Assembly (NCBI RefSeq): GCF_013201035.1 | Contig: NZ_CP053707.1 | Location: 2,356,001-2,420,000 of the forward strand | Reading direction: 5' to 3' | Length of the DNA stretch: 64,000 nucleotides | Source of the DNA: Arthrobacter sp. NEB 688 | GTDB lineage: Bacteria; Actinomycetota; Actinomycetes; Actinomycetales; Dermatophilaceae | Shown here: piece by piece, positions 16,341-24,337 of the stretch | How the letters are laid out: every line of letters starts with the position of its first letter | Position numbering within the stretch: the first letter of the stretch is position 1 | The notes under the pieces: model-generated | The model's database searches: none | Told to the model about the DNA's origin: nothing | What the model saw: the letters and a program-made list of their open reading frames with translations, nothing else | Translations under genes and position numbers: made by a program

Positions 16341-16455
16341 GCAGGTCATGAGCGCCAGCGTCAAGCCCCGGCTCGCTGGCCGGCAACCCTCCTCCGCGGT
16401 GGGGTGCCCCGGGTGAGGACCAGGCGTGCGGCACCCGTCGCACGCAAGCGCGGGA
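16341..16455 (+). promoter_or_regulatory. SAM-IV riboswitch upstream of metY
   Basis: GGTCATGAG at 16344 opens the aptamer and GACC at 16418-16421 closes the basal stem. Between them are AGCCCCGGCT, GCTGGCCGGCAACCC and GGTGGGGTGCCCCGGGTGA, the conserved core of actinobacterial SAM-IV RNAs. A perfect hairpin GCGTGCG/CGCACGC (16424-16445) follows, then CAAGCGCGGGAG, matching the downstream stem and pseudoknot strand of this class. It should sense S-adenosylmethionine and lower metY expression when methionine is plentiful. The start codon is about 80 nt farther on. Confidence 0.88.
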
Positions 16456-16536
16456 GCCCTCGGGCACCCCGCCGAGCACACGTCCGCGTGCGCCCGGCCA
16501 GCCGGTCGGTCGCACCCACGAGTCAGGAGCGAACCG

Positions 16537-17904
16537 ATGACCGACCCGTCCCAGTGGGGTTTCGAGACCCGCCAGGTGCACGCCGGCCAGCAGCCCGACA
16601 GCGCCACCGGCGCCCGGGCCCTGCCGATCTACCAGACGACGTCGTACGTCTTCAACGACACCGCGCACGCCGAGAACCTCTTCGCGCTGCGCGAGTTCGG
16701 CAACATCTACACGCGCATCATGAACCCCACGCAGGACGCCGTCGAGCAGCGCGTCGCGGCGCTCGAGGGCGGGGTCGGCGCGCTGCTCGTCGCCTCCGGC
16801 CAGGCCGCGACGACGCTCGGCCTGCTCAACATCGCCGAGGCCGGCGACCACATCGTCTCGAGCGCGGCCCTCTACGGCGGCACCGTCAACCTGCTGAAGT
16901 ACACCTTCCGCAAGCTCGGCGTCGACGTCACCTTCGTCGAGGACCACACCGACCCGCAGGCCTGGCGCGACGCCGTCCGCCCCAACACCAAGGCGTTCTT
17001 CGGCGAGACGATCGCCAACCCCAAGGCCGAGGTCCTCGACATCGAGGCCGTCGCCGCGGTCGCGCACGAGGTCGGCGTACCGCTCGTCGTCGACAACACG
17101 ATCGCGACGCCGTTCCTCATCCGGCCGCTGGAGTGGGGCGCCGACGTGGTCATCCACTCGGCGACGAAGTACCTCGGCGGCCACGGCACCTCGATCGCCG
17201 GCGTCATCGTCGACGGCGGGACCTTCGACTACACGAAGGACCCCGAGCGCTACCCGAACTACAACACCCCCGACGAGAGCTACCACGGCCTGCGCTTCGG
17301 CCCCGACCTCGGCGTCGGCAGCCCGTTCGGCGCCAACCTCTCCTACATCCTCAAGGCGCGCGTGCAGCTGCTGCGCGACCTCGGCGCCGCGGTCTCGCCG
17401 TTCAACGCCTTCCTCATCGGGCAGGGCCTCGAGACGCTCAGCCTGCGCCTCGAGCGCCACCTCGAGAACGCCCGTCGGGTGGCCGAGTACCTCGAGCAGC
17501 ACGACCAGGTCGAGTCCGTGCGGTGGGCCTCGCTGGAGAGCAGCCCGGGCAAGGCGCTCGCGGACAAGTACGCCCCGAAGGGCGCGGGCGCGGTGCTCGC
17601 GTTCGAGATCCGCGGGGGCATCGAGGCCGGGCGCCGGTTCGTCGAGGGCCTGTCGCTGCACAGCCACGTCGCGAACATCGGCGACGTGCGCTCCCTCGCC
17701 ATCCACCCGGCGTCGACGACGCACAGCCAGGGCGGGGACGAGGACCGCCTCGCGGCCGGCGTCACCCCCGGCCTCGTGCGCCTGGCGGTCGGCATCGAGT
17801 CGATCGGCGACATCCTCGCCGACCTCGACGCCGGCTTCGCCGCGGCCCAGGGCGGGGGCGCCGGCGACGCCGCGCCCGAGCTCGTGGGGGCCACGCAGGG
17901 CTGA
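16537..17904 (+). CDS. metY: O-acetylhomoserine sulfhydrylase
   Basis: This 455-residue enzyme of the Cys/Met-metabolism PLP family has its cofactor lysine at Lys211 in IHSATKYLGGHGTSIAG. FETRQVHAGQQPD at the N-terminus and YQTTSYVFNDTAHAENLFAL are typical of the MetY branch rather than MetB/MetC. It makes homocysteine directly from O-acetylhomoserine and sulfide. ATG 16537 has AGGAGC upstream. The SAM-IV riboswitch in its leader, and the same element before metX about 12 kb away, show that the two consecutive steps of direct-sulfhydrylation methionine synthesis are co-regulated. Its last 20 residues are a loose Gly/Ala-rich tail. Confidence 0.95.
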   Translation: MTDPSQWGFETRQVHAGQQPDSATGARALPIYQTTSYVFNDTAHAENLFALREFGNIYTRIMNPTQDAVEQRVAALEGGVGALLVASGQAATTLGLLNIAEAGDHIVSSAALYGGTVNLLKYTFRKLGVDVTFVEDHTDPQAWRDAVRPNTKAFFGETIANPKAEVLDIEAVAAVAHEVGVPLVVDNTIATPFLIRPLEWGADVVIHSATKYLGGHGTSIAGVIVDGGTFDYTKDPERYPNYNTPDESYHGLRFGPDLGVGSPFGANLSYILKARVQLLRDLGAAVSPFNAFLIGQGLETLSLRLERHLENARRVAEYLEQHDQVESVRWASLESSPGKALADKYAPKGAGAVLAFEIRGGIEAGRRFVEGLSLHSHVANIGDVRSLAIHPASTTHSQGGDEDRLAAGVTPGLVRLAVGIESIGDILADLDAGFAAAQGGGAGDAAPELVGATQG

Positions 17905-17964
17905 CCCGCCGTCCCGCCCGCCGGAGCCTGTGGATATCCCGGCGGGCGGGACGCCGACCCGGCC

Positions 17965-17970
17965 TAGCGT
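17965..17970 (+). promoter_or_regulatory. -10-like hexamer TAGCGT, leaderless arrangement
   Basis: TAGCGT ends 6 nt before ATG 17977, so the message may start at the start codon. A short GGGGG run just before the ATG could act as a weak ribosome site instead. Confidence 0.35.
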
Positions 17971-17976
17971 CGGGGG

Positions 17977-18267
17977 ATGACGACGTACCGGGTGGACGCA
18001 CGCTCCGTGCTGCAGGTGGGGGAGGGCCTCGTCGACCTCGCCGAGGTCCTGGCGCTCATGGGCGACCCCGCGGCCGACCACTGGGCCTTCGGGCCGGGGC
18101 GCTCGGGCGCCGCCGCGCAGGAGCTGCTCGGCGGGTGGCGCCACGCCCGGCTCCGGCTGGCCGACGCGCTGACGGTGCTCGGGGAGTCCGCGGCCGGGGC
18201 GGGAGGGGCCTACCTCGACACCGAGGCCGGGGTCTCGCGCGGGCTCGGCGGTGGTCCGACGTGGTGA
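17977..18267 (+). CDS. WXG100/ESX-like small protein
   Basis: This 96-residue, mostly helical Ala-rich protein has the size and helix-turn-helix layout of WXG100 secretion substrates. The turn region contains HWAFGPGRSGAAAQELLGGW, and the C-terminal flank has YLDTE (79-83), matching the YxxxD/E signal used by type VII secretion. It overlaps the following gene by 4 nt (GTGA), and that partner carries a WDG motif, which is the usual tandem arrangement of an ESX pair. No secretion ATPase or membrane component lies in this window. The assignment is inferred from motifs and context. Confidence 0.65.
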   Translation: MTTYRVDARSVLQVGEGLVDLAEVLALMGDPAADHWAFGPGRSGAAAQELLGGWRHARLRLADALTVLGESAAGAGGAYLDTEAGVSRGLGGGPTW

Positions 18268-19439
18268 CCTCCCTCGCCCCCGTCGAGGGGTCGGCCGAGG
18301 CGGTGCGGGCGGTCGCGGCTGCCTGCGAGGCCACCGGCCGGCGGCTGGCCGACACCGCAGCGGACCTCGTGCGGCTGCGCGACGCCGCGGTCTGGGACGG
18401 GCCGGCGGGCGAGGCGTTCGGGGCGCGCATCGAGACGGCCCCGGCGGTGCTCGAGCGCGCGGCCGACCGCTTCCTCGGGGCGGCGGGTCCGATGCGGGCC
18501 CACGCGACCGCCCTCGAGGAGGAGCAGGCGCACGCGCAGCGCGCGGTCGTGGCCCACCGGGAGGCCTGGGACGCCTACCGCATGCTCGAGGAGCGGGCGG
18601 CCGCGCTCGTCGCGGCGGGCGGGGCGGAGTCCGACCCCACGGTGCTCGCCGTCCGCGGCGCCCAGCAGGACGAGATGGCCACCGTCCTGCACGCGGAGGC
18701 CGTCCACGCCGCCGCCCTCGAGCGGCTGGCGGCGTCCGACGCCCGGTGCGCCGGCGTGCTCGGCGCCCTGGCCGACGACGACATCGGCGACTCGGCGCTC
18801 TACCGCGCACTGCGACAGGCCAGCTCGCTCGGGCACGGCGTCGGGATGCTCGCCGCGCTGCCCACCCGGGTCGCGCCGCCGCTGGCGGCCGCCGGGTTCG
18901 TCGGCGAGGGTGTCGGGACGCTCGCCGACGGGGTCCTGCTCGTCGGCTACGACGAGGGGAGCGTCCGCGACGTGGGGGTCGCGGCCGGCGCGTGGGCCCT
19001 CGGCTTCGGGGGGCAGGCCCTGCGCACCGGGGCGAAGGTCCGCACGGTCGTGGGACCCGACGGCGTGGCGGTGGCCAGGACGCTCGGCACGCAGGAGCGC
19101 ATCCTCCTCGGGGCGGGGGCGACCGCCCGCACGCGCCTGCAGGACGCGCGGGTCCGGCTCATGCTCGCGCCGCCGACAGCGGCCGGCGTCGCGCCGTCCG
19201 CTCCCGTCGTCACGGGGGGCGCCGCCGCACGGTTGCGGGCCGCGGGGGTCCGGGTCGTCCGGGCCCGGGTGGCCTCCGCCGGGCGCGAGCTGCGCCTGGT
19301 CCGGGCCGGGGGCGCGCAGACGGTCGGCCTCTACACCGCGGGGCTCGGTCTGCACGCCGCGGGCAAGGGCCTGCCCCGGGTCGTGCCGACCGACCGGTCG
19401 CCGCAGGAGCAGGGGGCATCGGGTCGGGGGGTGCGGTGA
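18264..19439 (+). CDS. WXG-domain protein, putative type VII secretion substrate
   Basis: GTG 18264 overlaps the upstream stop (GTGA). The 391-residue product starts with a helical WXG-like module: VWDGPAGEAFGARIE places Trp44-Asp45-Gly46 at the turn, and long Ala/Glu helices (to about residue 170) follow. The middle (about 190-260) is Gly/Ala-rich and weakly hydrophobic (GFVGEGVGTLADGVLLVGYD). The C-terminal 120 residues are Arg-rich and match no toxin fold that I recognise. There is no Cys/His catalytic signature. It may be an LXG-like secreted effector or a structural ESX partner. A frame open far upstream of 18264 is not coding. Confidence 0.65.
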   Translation: MTSLAPVEGSAEAVRAVAAACEATGRRLADTAADLVRLRDAAVWDGPAGEAFGARIETAPAVLERAADRFLGAAGPMRAHATALEEEQAHAQRAVVAHREAWDAYRMLEERAAALVAAGGAESDPTVLAVRGAQQDEMATVLHAEAVHAAALERLAASDARCAGVLGALADDDIGDSALYRALRQASSLGHGVGMLAALPTRVAPPLAAAGFVGEGVGTLADGVLLVGYDEGSVRDVGVAAGAWALGFGGQALRTGAKVRTVVGPDGVAVARTLGTQERILLGAGATARTRLQDARVRLMLAPPTAAGVAPSAPVVTGGAAARLRAAGVRVVRARVASAGRELRLVRAGGAQTVGLYTAGLGLHAAGKGLPRVVPTDRSPQEQGASGRGVR

Positions 19440-19447
19440 GGGCGACC

Positions 19448-19453
19448 TATCCT
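19448..19453 (+). promoter_or_regulatory. -10-like hexamer TATCCT, leaderless arrangement
   Basis: TATCCT ends 7 nt before ATG 19461 of hrpA. No Shine-Dalgarno sequence precedes the ATG, so a leaderless transcript is likely. The hexamer starts 8 nt after the upstream stop codon. Confidence 0.5.
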
Positions 19454-19460
19454 GTCGGGC

Positions 19461-22400
19461 ATGCCCGCTCGCACCGACGCCGCCCCCGAGGCGGTCGCCG
19501 CGGCGGAGCTGCACTATCCCGAGCACCTCCCGGTCGTCGCGGCCCGCGACGAGATCCTCGCGGCCCTGCGCGACCACCAGGTCGTCGTCATCGCGGGCGA
19601 GACCGGGTCCGGCAAGACGACCCAGCTGCCGAAGATGTGCCTCGAGCTCGGCCGCGGGTCCGGCGGCCGCCAGGTGGGGCACACCCAGCCGCGGCGCATC
19701 GCCGCCCGGTCGGTGGCCGAGCGCATCGCCGAGGAGATGGAGGTCGAGCTCGGCGGCACCGTCGGCTACCAGGTGCGCTTCGGCGACCACAGCAGCGACG
19801 CCACACGCGTCAAGGTGATGACCGACGGCATCCTGCTCAGCGAGATGCAGCGCGACCGCGACCTGCGCCGCTACGACACGATCATCATCGACGAGGCGCA
19901 CGAGCGCAGCCTCAACATCGACTTCATCCTCGGCTACCTCAAGCAGCTGCTCCCGCGGCGCCCCGACCTCAAGGTCGTCGTCACCTCGGCGACCATCGAC
20001 CCCGACCGCTTCGCCCGGCACTTCGGCACCGACGAGCGCGGCGAGGTCGTGCGCGAGGTCCCGGTGCTCGAGGTGTCGGGACGCACCTACCCGGTCGAGG
20101 TCCGCTACCGCCCGCTCGTCGAGACGAGCCCGGACGGCAAGCACGTCGTCGAGGAGCGCGACCAGGTGACCGGGGTGGTGCAGGCCGTCGAGGAGCTGTG
20201 GACCGAGGAGCCGCCGGCCCCGGACGCCACCGACATCCTCGTGTTCTTCTCCGGGGAGCGCGAGATCCGCGACGCCGCGGACGCGCTGAACGCCCTCCGG
20301 CTGCCGAACACCGAGGTGCTGCCCCTGTTCGCCCGGCTCTCCTCGGCCGAGCAGCACCGGGTCTTCCGCCGCGGCGGCGGCCGCCGGATCGTCCTCGCGA
20401 CCAACGTCGCCGAGACCTCGCTCACCGTGCCCGGCATCGGCTACGTCGTCGACACCGGCACCGCGCGCATCTCGCGCTACAGCCAGCGCACCAAGGTGCA
20501 GCGGCTGCCGATCGAGCCGGTGAGCCGGGCCAGCGCGGCCCAGCGCGCCGGCCGCTGCGGCCGCGTCGCGCCCGGGGTGTGCATCCGCCTGTACTCCGAG
20601 GAGGACTTCGAGGCGCGCGACGAGTTCACCGAGCCCGAGATCCAGCGCACCTCGCTCGCGGCGGTCATCCTCCAGATGACCTCGCTCGGCCTCGGCGACG
20701 TCGCGCGCTTCCCGTTCGTCGACCCCCCGGACGCCCGCCAGGTCGCCGACGGCGTGCGCCTCCTCGAGGAGCTCGGGGCGTTCTCGACGCAGGAGCGCGG
20801 CCCGGGTCGCCACCGAGGCCGCGCGCGCCGGCTGACCGCCACCGGGCGCACCCTCGCCCGGATGCCCCTCGACCCCCGTCTGGCCCGGATGGTCGTCGAG
20901 GCCGGCCGGCTCGGCTGCACCCGCGAGGTGCTCGTGCTCGTCGCGGCGCTGTCCATCCAGGACCCGCGCGAGCGGCCGGTCGACAAGGAGGCGCAGGCCG
21001 ACCAGCAGCACGCCCGCTTCAAGGACGAGCGCTCCGACTTCGCGGCCCTGCTCAACCTCTGGATCTACCTCAAGCAGCAGCAGAAGGACCTCTCGCACAG
21101 CGCGTTCCGCCGGATGTGCAAGAGCGAGTACCTGCACTACCTGCGCATCCGCGAGTGGCAGGACCTGCACGCGCAGCTGCGGCGCGCGGCGCGGCAGGCC
21201 CGCCTCGACCCCGAGCTCGCGACCGCCGCGAAGGGCGAGGACCCCGACTGGGACACCGTGCACAAGGCGCTGCTCGCCGGGCTGCTCTCGCACGTCGGCG
21301 TCCGCGACGAGGTCAAGCGCGAGTACCTCGGCGCCCGCGGGGCCCGGTTCGGCATCAGCCCCGGCTCGACCCTCTTCCGGCGCAAGCCCGAGTTCGTCAT
21401 GGCCGCCGAGCTCGTCGAGACCTCCCGCCTGTGGGCGCGCACCGTCGCGACCATCGACCCCGAGTGGGCCGAGGAGGCGGGCCAGCACGTCGTGACGTGC
21501 ACGGTCAGCGAGCCGCGCTGGAGCCGGAAGGCCGGCGCGGCCGTCGCCACCGAGCGGGTCACGCTCTTCGGCGTCCCCCTGGTCACCGACCGCACGGTGC
21601 AGTACGCCGGCATCGACGCCGAGGCCGCGCGCGAGATCTTCCTGCGGTCGGCCTTCGTCGAGGGCGACTGGGAGCCGGTGCACGACTTCTGGAAGCGCAA
21701 CCAGCGCACCCTCGCCCGCGTCGCCGAGCTCGAGGAGCGGGCCCGTCGCCGCGACATCGTCGTCGACGACGAGATCGTGTTCGCCTTCTACGACAGCCGG
21801 ATCCCGCCCGACGTCGTCTCCGAGCGGCACTTCGACCGCTGGTGGCGCGGTGAGCGGCGCCGCCGCCCCGACCTGCTCGACCTCACCGAGGACGTCCTCA
21901 CCTCCGACGCGGGGGAGTCGGTCTCGGCGAGCGACTACCCCCGCACCTGGCGGCAGGGCGACCTCGCGCTCGACGTCACCTACCAGTTCGCGCCGGGCCA
22001 GGCCGCCGACGGCGTCACCGTCCACGTGCCCGTCGCCGTGCTCAACCGGCTCTCGTCCGACGGCTTCGACTGGCAGGTGCCGGGGCTGCGCGACGAGCTG
22101 GCCGTCGCGCTCGTCCGCTCGCTCCCCAAGGCGACCCGCGTGCACTTCGTCCCGGCGCCCGACCACGCAGCCGCCGCCCTGCGCGAGATGGACCCCGCCC
22201 GCGGGTCGATGGTCGAGGAGCTGGCGCGGGTCCTGTTCGAGCGCACCCGGGTCCGCGTCGACCCGGCCGAGTTCGACCTCGCCCGCGTGCCCGACCACCT
22301 GCGCGTCACCTTCTCCGTCGAGCGCCAGGGCGGGCGCGTCGTCGCGAGCGGCAAGGACCTCGACGCGCTGCGCGAGCAGTCCGGGGGAGCGGTGCGCGAG

Positions 22401-23306
22401 GGGATGGCCCGCGCCGGCGCCTCGATCGAGCGCACCGGCCTCACGACGTGGGACGTCGGCACCATCCCCGAGACGTTCGAGGGGCGGGCCGGCCGGCTGA
22501 CCGTCGTCGGCTTCCCGGCGCTCGTCGACGAGGGCTCCTCGGTCGGGCTCCGGGTCCTGCCCGACGCCGGCTCGGCCGCCGCGGCCCACCGCGCCGGCGT
22601 GCGCCGCCTGCTGCTCCTCAACACCACGGCCCCCTGGAAGCGCGTGCTCGGCCGGCTCGGCAACGCCCAGAAGCTCGCGCTCGCCGACAACCCGCACGGG
22701 TCGGTGCCGGCCCTGCTCCAGGACTGCCTCGACGCCGCCGTCGACGACCTCGTGGCCGAGCACGTGCGCGGGCCGGTCCGCAGCCCCGAGGCCTTCGAGG
22801 CGGCGCTCGCGGCCGTGCGGACCCACGCCGCGACCCGGGTCCTCGCCGTCGTCGAGGCCGTCGAGCCGGTGCTCGTGCTCGCCGCGCAGGTCCGGCGCAC
22901 CCTCGACGCGGTCGCGGCGGGCAGCGCCGCGGCCTCGACGCGCGCTGCGCGGGCGGACGTCCGGGCGCAGCTCGACGGCCTGGTCCGGCCGGGCTTCGTC
23001 GCCGCCACCGGCGTCGCCCGCCTCGCCGACCTCCAGCGCTACCTGCGCGCGGCCCAGCACCGGCTCGAGCGGGCCGCCGGCAACCCGCGCGAGCCGGTCC
23101 TCCAGGAGCAGGTCGACGCGGTCGAGACCGCCTACGCGGACCTCCTCGAGTCCCTGCCCCCGGCCCGTCGCGCGGCCCCCGAGGTCGCCGACATCGGCTG
23201 GATGGTGGAGGAGCTGAGGGTCAGCCTCTTCGCGCAGAGCCTCGGCACGAAGGGCTCGGTCTCGGACAAGCGCGTGCGGCGCGCCATCGCGGCCGTCGAC
23301 GGGTGA
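19461..23306 (+). CDS. hrpA: ATP-dependent RNA helicase HrpA
   Basis: This is a 1281-residue DEAH-box helicase of the HrpA family. The order is: motif I GETGSGKTTQLPK (46-58), motif Ia THTQPRR-like QPRRIAARSVAERI, motif II DEAH (144-147), motif III SATID (about 178), motif V LATNVAETSLTVPGIGYVVD and motif VI QRAGRCGRVAPG. The HA2/OB region and the long C-terminal extension (DUF3418-like, from about residue 700) complete the usual roughly 1300-residue HrpA length. In E. coli HrpA unwinds RNA and resolves stalled ribosomes. The large frame open on the opposite strand is an artefact of GC bias. Confidence 0.95.
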   Translation: MPARTDAAPEAVAAAELHYPEHLPVVAARDEILAALRDHQVVVIAGETGSGKTTQLPKMCLELGRGSGGRQVGHTQPRRIAARSVAERIAEEMEVELGGTVGYQVRFGDHSSDATRVKVMTDGILLSEMQRDRDLRRYDTIIIDEAHERSLNIDFILGYLKQLLPRRPDLKVVVTSATIDPDRFARHFGTDERGEVVREVPVLEVSGRTYPVEVRYRPLVETSPDGKHVVEERDQVTGVVQAVEELWTEEPPAPDATDILVFFSGEREIRDAADALNALRLPNTEVLPLFARLSSAEQHRVFRRGGGRRIVLATNVAETSLTVPGIGYVVDTGTARISRYSQRTKVQRLPIEPVSRASAAQRAGRCGRVAPGVCIRLYSEEDFEARDEFTEPEIQRTSLAAVILQMTSLGLGDVARFPFVDPPDARQVADGVRLLEELGAFSTQERGPGRHRGRARRLTATGRTLARMPLDPRLARMVVEAGRLGCTREVLVLVAALSIQDPRERPVDKEAQADQQHARFKDERSDFAALLNLWIYLKQQQKDLSHSAFRRMCKSEYLHYLRIREWQDLHAQLRRAARQARLDPELATAAKGEDPDWDTVHKALLAGLLSHVGVRDEVKREYLGARGARFGISPGSTLFRRKPEFVMAAELVETSRLWARTVATIDPEWAEEAGQHVVTCTVSEPRWSRKAGAAVATERVTLFGVPLVTDRTVQYAGIDAEAAREIFLRSAFVEGDWEPVHDFWKRNQRTLARVAELEERARRRDIVVDDEIVFAFYDSRIPPDVVSERHFDRWWRGERRRRPDLLDLTEDVLTSDAGESVSASDYPRTWRQGDLALDVTYQFAPGQAADGVTVHVPVAVLNRLSSDGFDWQVPGLRDELAVALVRSLPKATRVHFVPAPDHAAAALREMDPARGSMVEELARVLFERTRVRVDPAEFDLARVPDHLRVTFSVERQGGRVVASGKDLDALREQSGGAVREGMARAGASIERTGLTTWDVGTIPETFEGRAGRLTVVGFPALVDEGSSVGLRVLPDAGSAAAAHRAGVRRLLLLNTTAPWKRVLGRLGNAQKLALADNPHGSVPALLQDCLDAAVDDLVAEHVRGPVRSPEAFEAALAAVRTHAATRVLAVVEAVEPVLVLAAQVRRTLDAVAAGSAAASTRAARADVRAQLDGLVRPGFVAATGVARLADLQRYLRAAQHRLERAAGNPREPVLQEQVDAVETAYADLLESLPPARRAAPEVADIGWMVEELRVSLFAQSLGTKGSVSDKRVRRAIAAVDG

Positions 23307-23391
23307 CCGACGGCGGGCCGGCGGGGGAATCCGTCGCCCCGCCGGGACGTTCCACCCTCACGACGCACCACCGTGAAAGGCTTCTCCCGTG

Positions 23392-24318
23392 ATGGACCCG
23401 TCCGCCCTGTACCGCCTCGAGACCGCCGTCGACGCCCCGCGCCCGGGCGTCCTCCTCGTGCTGCTCGGCGGCTTCGTCGACGCCGGGCAGGTCCAGGAGA
23501 CCCTCGGCTCGCACCTGCTCGAGACCGGCGACCCCGAGGTCGTCGCCTCCTTCGACGTCGACCAGCTCCTCGACTACCGCGGGCGCCGCCCGATGATGGT
23601 CTTCGACACCAGCCGCTGGCTCGAGTACGACGACCCGTCGATGCTCCTGCACCGCCTCACCGACCGCGACGGGCAGACCTACTACCTGCTGACCGGCCCC
23701 GAGCCCGACTACCAGTGGGAGCGCACCGTCGAGGCCATCCGCGAGCTCGGCGCGATGCTCGGCGTCTCGCTCGTCGTCACGGCGCACGGCATCCCCATGG
23801 GCGTGCCGCACACGCGTCCCGTCGGGATGACCGCGCACGCCACCGACGACTCGCTCATCGGTGAGGCCCGCTCGCCGTTCGGCCGCGTCCAGGTGCCGGC
23901 GTCCATCGGGGCACTGCTCGAACTGCGCCTCGGCGAGGCCGGCGAGGACGCCCTCGGGTTCGCCGTCCACGTGCCGCACTACCTCGCGACCGCCGAGTGG
24001 GCCGAGGGCGCGCTCGCCGCGCTCAACGCGATCACCGACGCGACCGGCCTCAACCTCCCCAACGACGAGCTCGTGGAGCGCGCGCGGGTCAACCAGCAGG
24101 CCATCGCCGCCGAGGTCGCCAACAGCGACGAGGCGCGCCAGGTCATCACGGCCCTGGAGCAGCAGTACGACGCGTTCGTCGAGGGCCAGGAGCGGCCGAG
24201 CCTGCTCGCCACGGAGACCTCGCAGATCCCGTCGGCCGACGAGCTCGGCGCGGAGTTCGAGGACTTCCTGCGCTCGGTCTCGGACGACGAGGACGAGCAG
24301 CCGGGCCCGACCGCCTGA
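23392..24318 (+). CDS. PAC2-family protein
   Basis: The product of 308 residues begins MDPSALYRLE; GTG 23389 directly before the ATG is an equally possible start, with AAAGG about 9 nt upstream. The PAC2 domain (named after a proteasome-assembly chaperone) is recognised by LLGGFVDAGQV near residue 25, DYRGRRPMMVFD, YYLLTGPEPDYQWERTVEAI and HGIPMGVPHTRP. Actinobacteria carry two or more such proteins with unknown role; a link to the proteasome is by homology only. The last 20 residues are acidic (SVSDDEDEQ). It converges on the polymerase gene, with the palindrome CCCCGGCGCCGGGG between them. Confidence 0.9.
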   Translation: MDPSALYRLETAVDAPRPGVLLVLLGGFVDAGQVQETLGSHLLETGDPEVVASFDVDQLLDYRGRRPMMVFDTSRWLEYDDPSMLLHRLTDRDGQTYYLLTGPEPDYQWERTVEAIRELGAMLGVSLVVTAHGIPMGVPHTRPVGMTAHATDDSLIGEARSPFGRVQVPASIGALLELRLGEAGEDALGFAVHVPHYLATAEWAEGALAALNAITDATGLNLPNDELVERARVNQQAIAAEVANSDEARQVITALEQQYDAFVEGQERPSLLATETSQIPSADELGAEFEDFLRSVSDDEDEQPGPTA

Positions 24319-24337
24319 CCCCGGCGCCGGGGGCCGG

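Noticed and set aside
15195-18263. Extended coding region joining the WXG-type protein to sequence upstream through metY
   Set aside because: The open frame has no homology before 18264 and runs through metY in another frame. The GTGA overlap gives a natural start.
18210-23060. A 1616-codon minus-strand open frame opposite hrpA and the WXG-type gene
   Set aside because: The plus strand carries all helicase motifs. The antisense translation is low-complexity Asp/Gly/Val/Leu-rich and spans two real genes and a gap.
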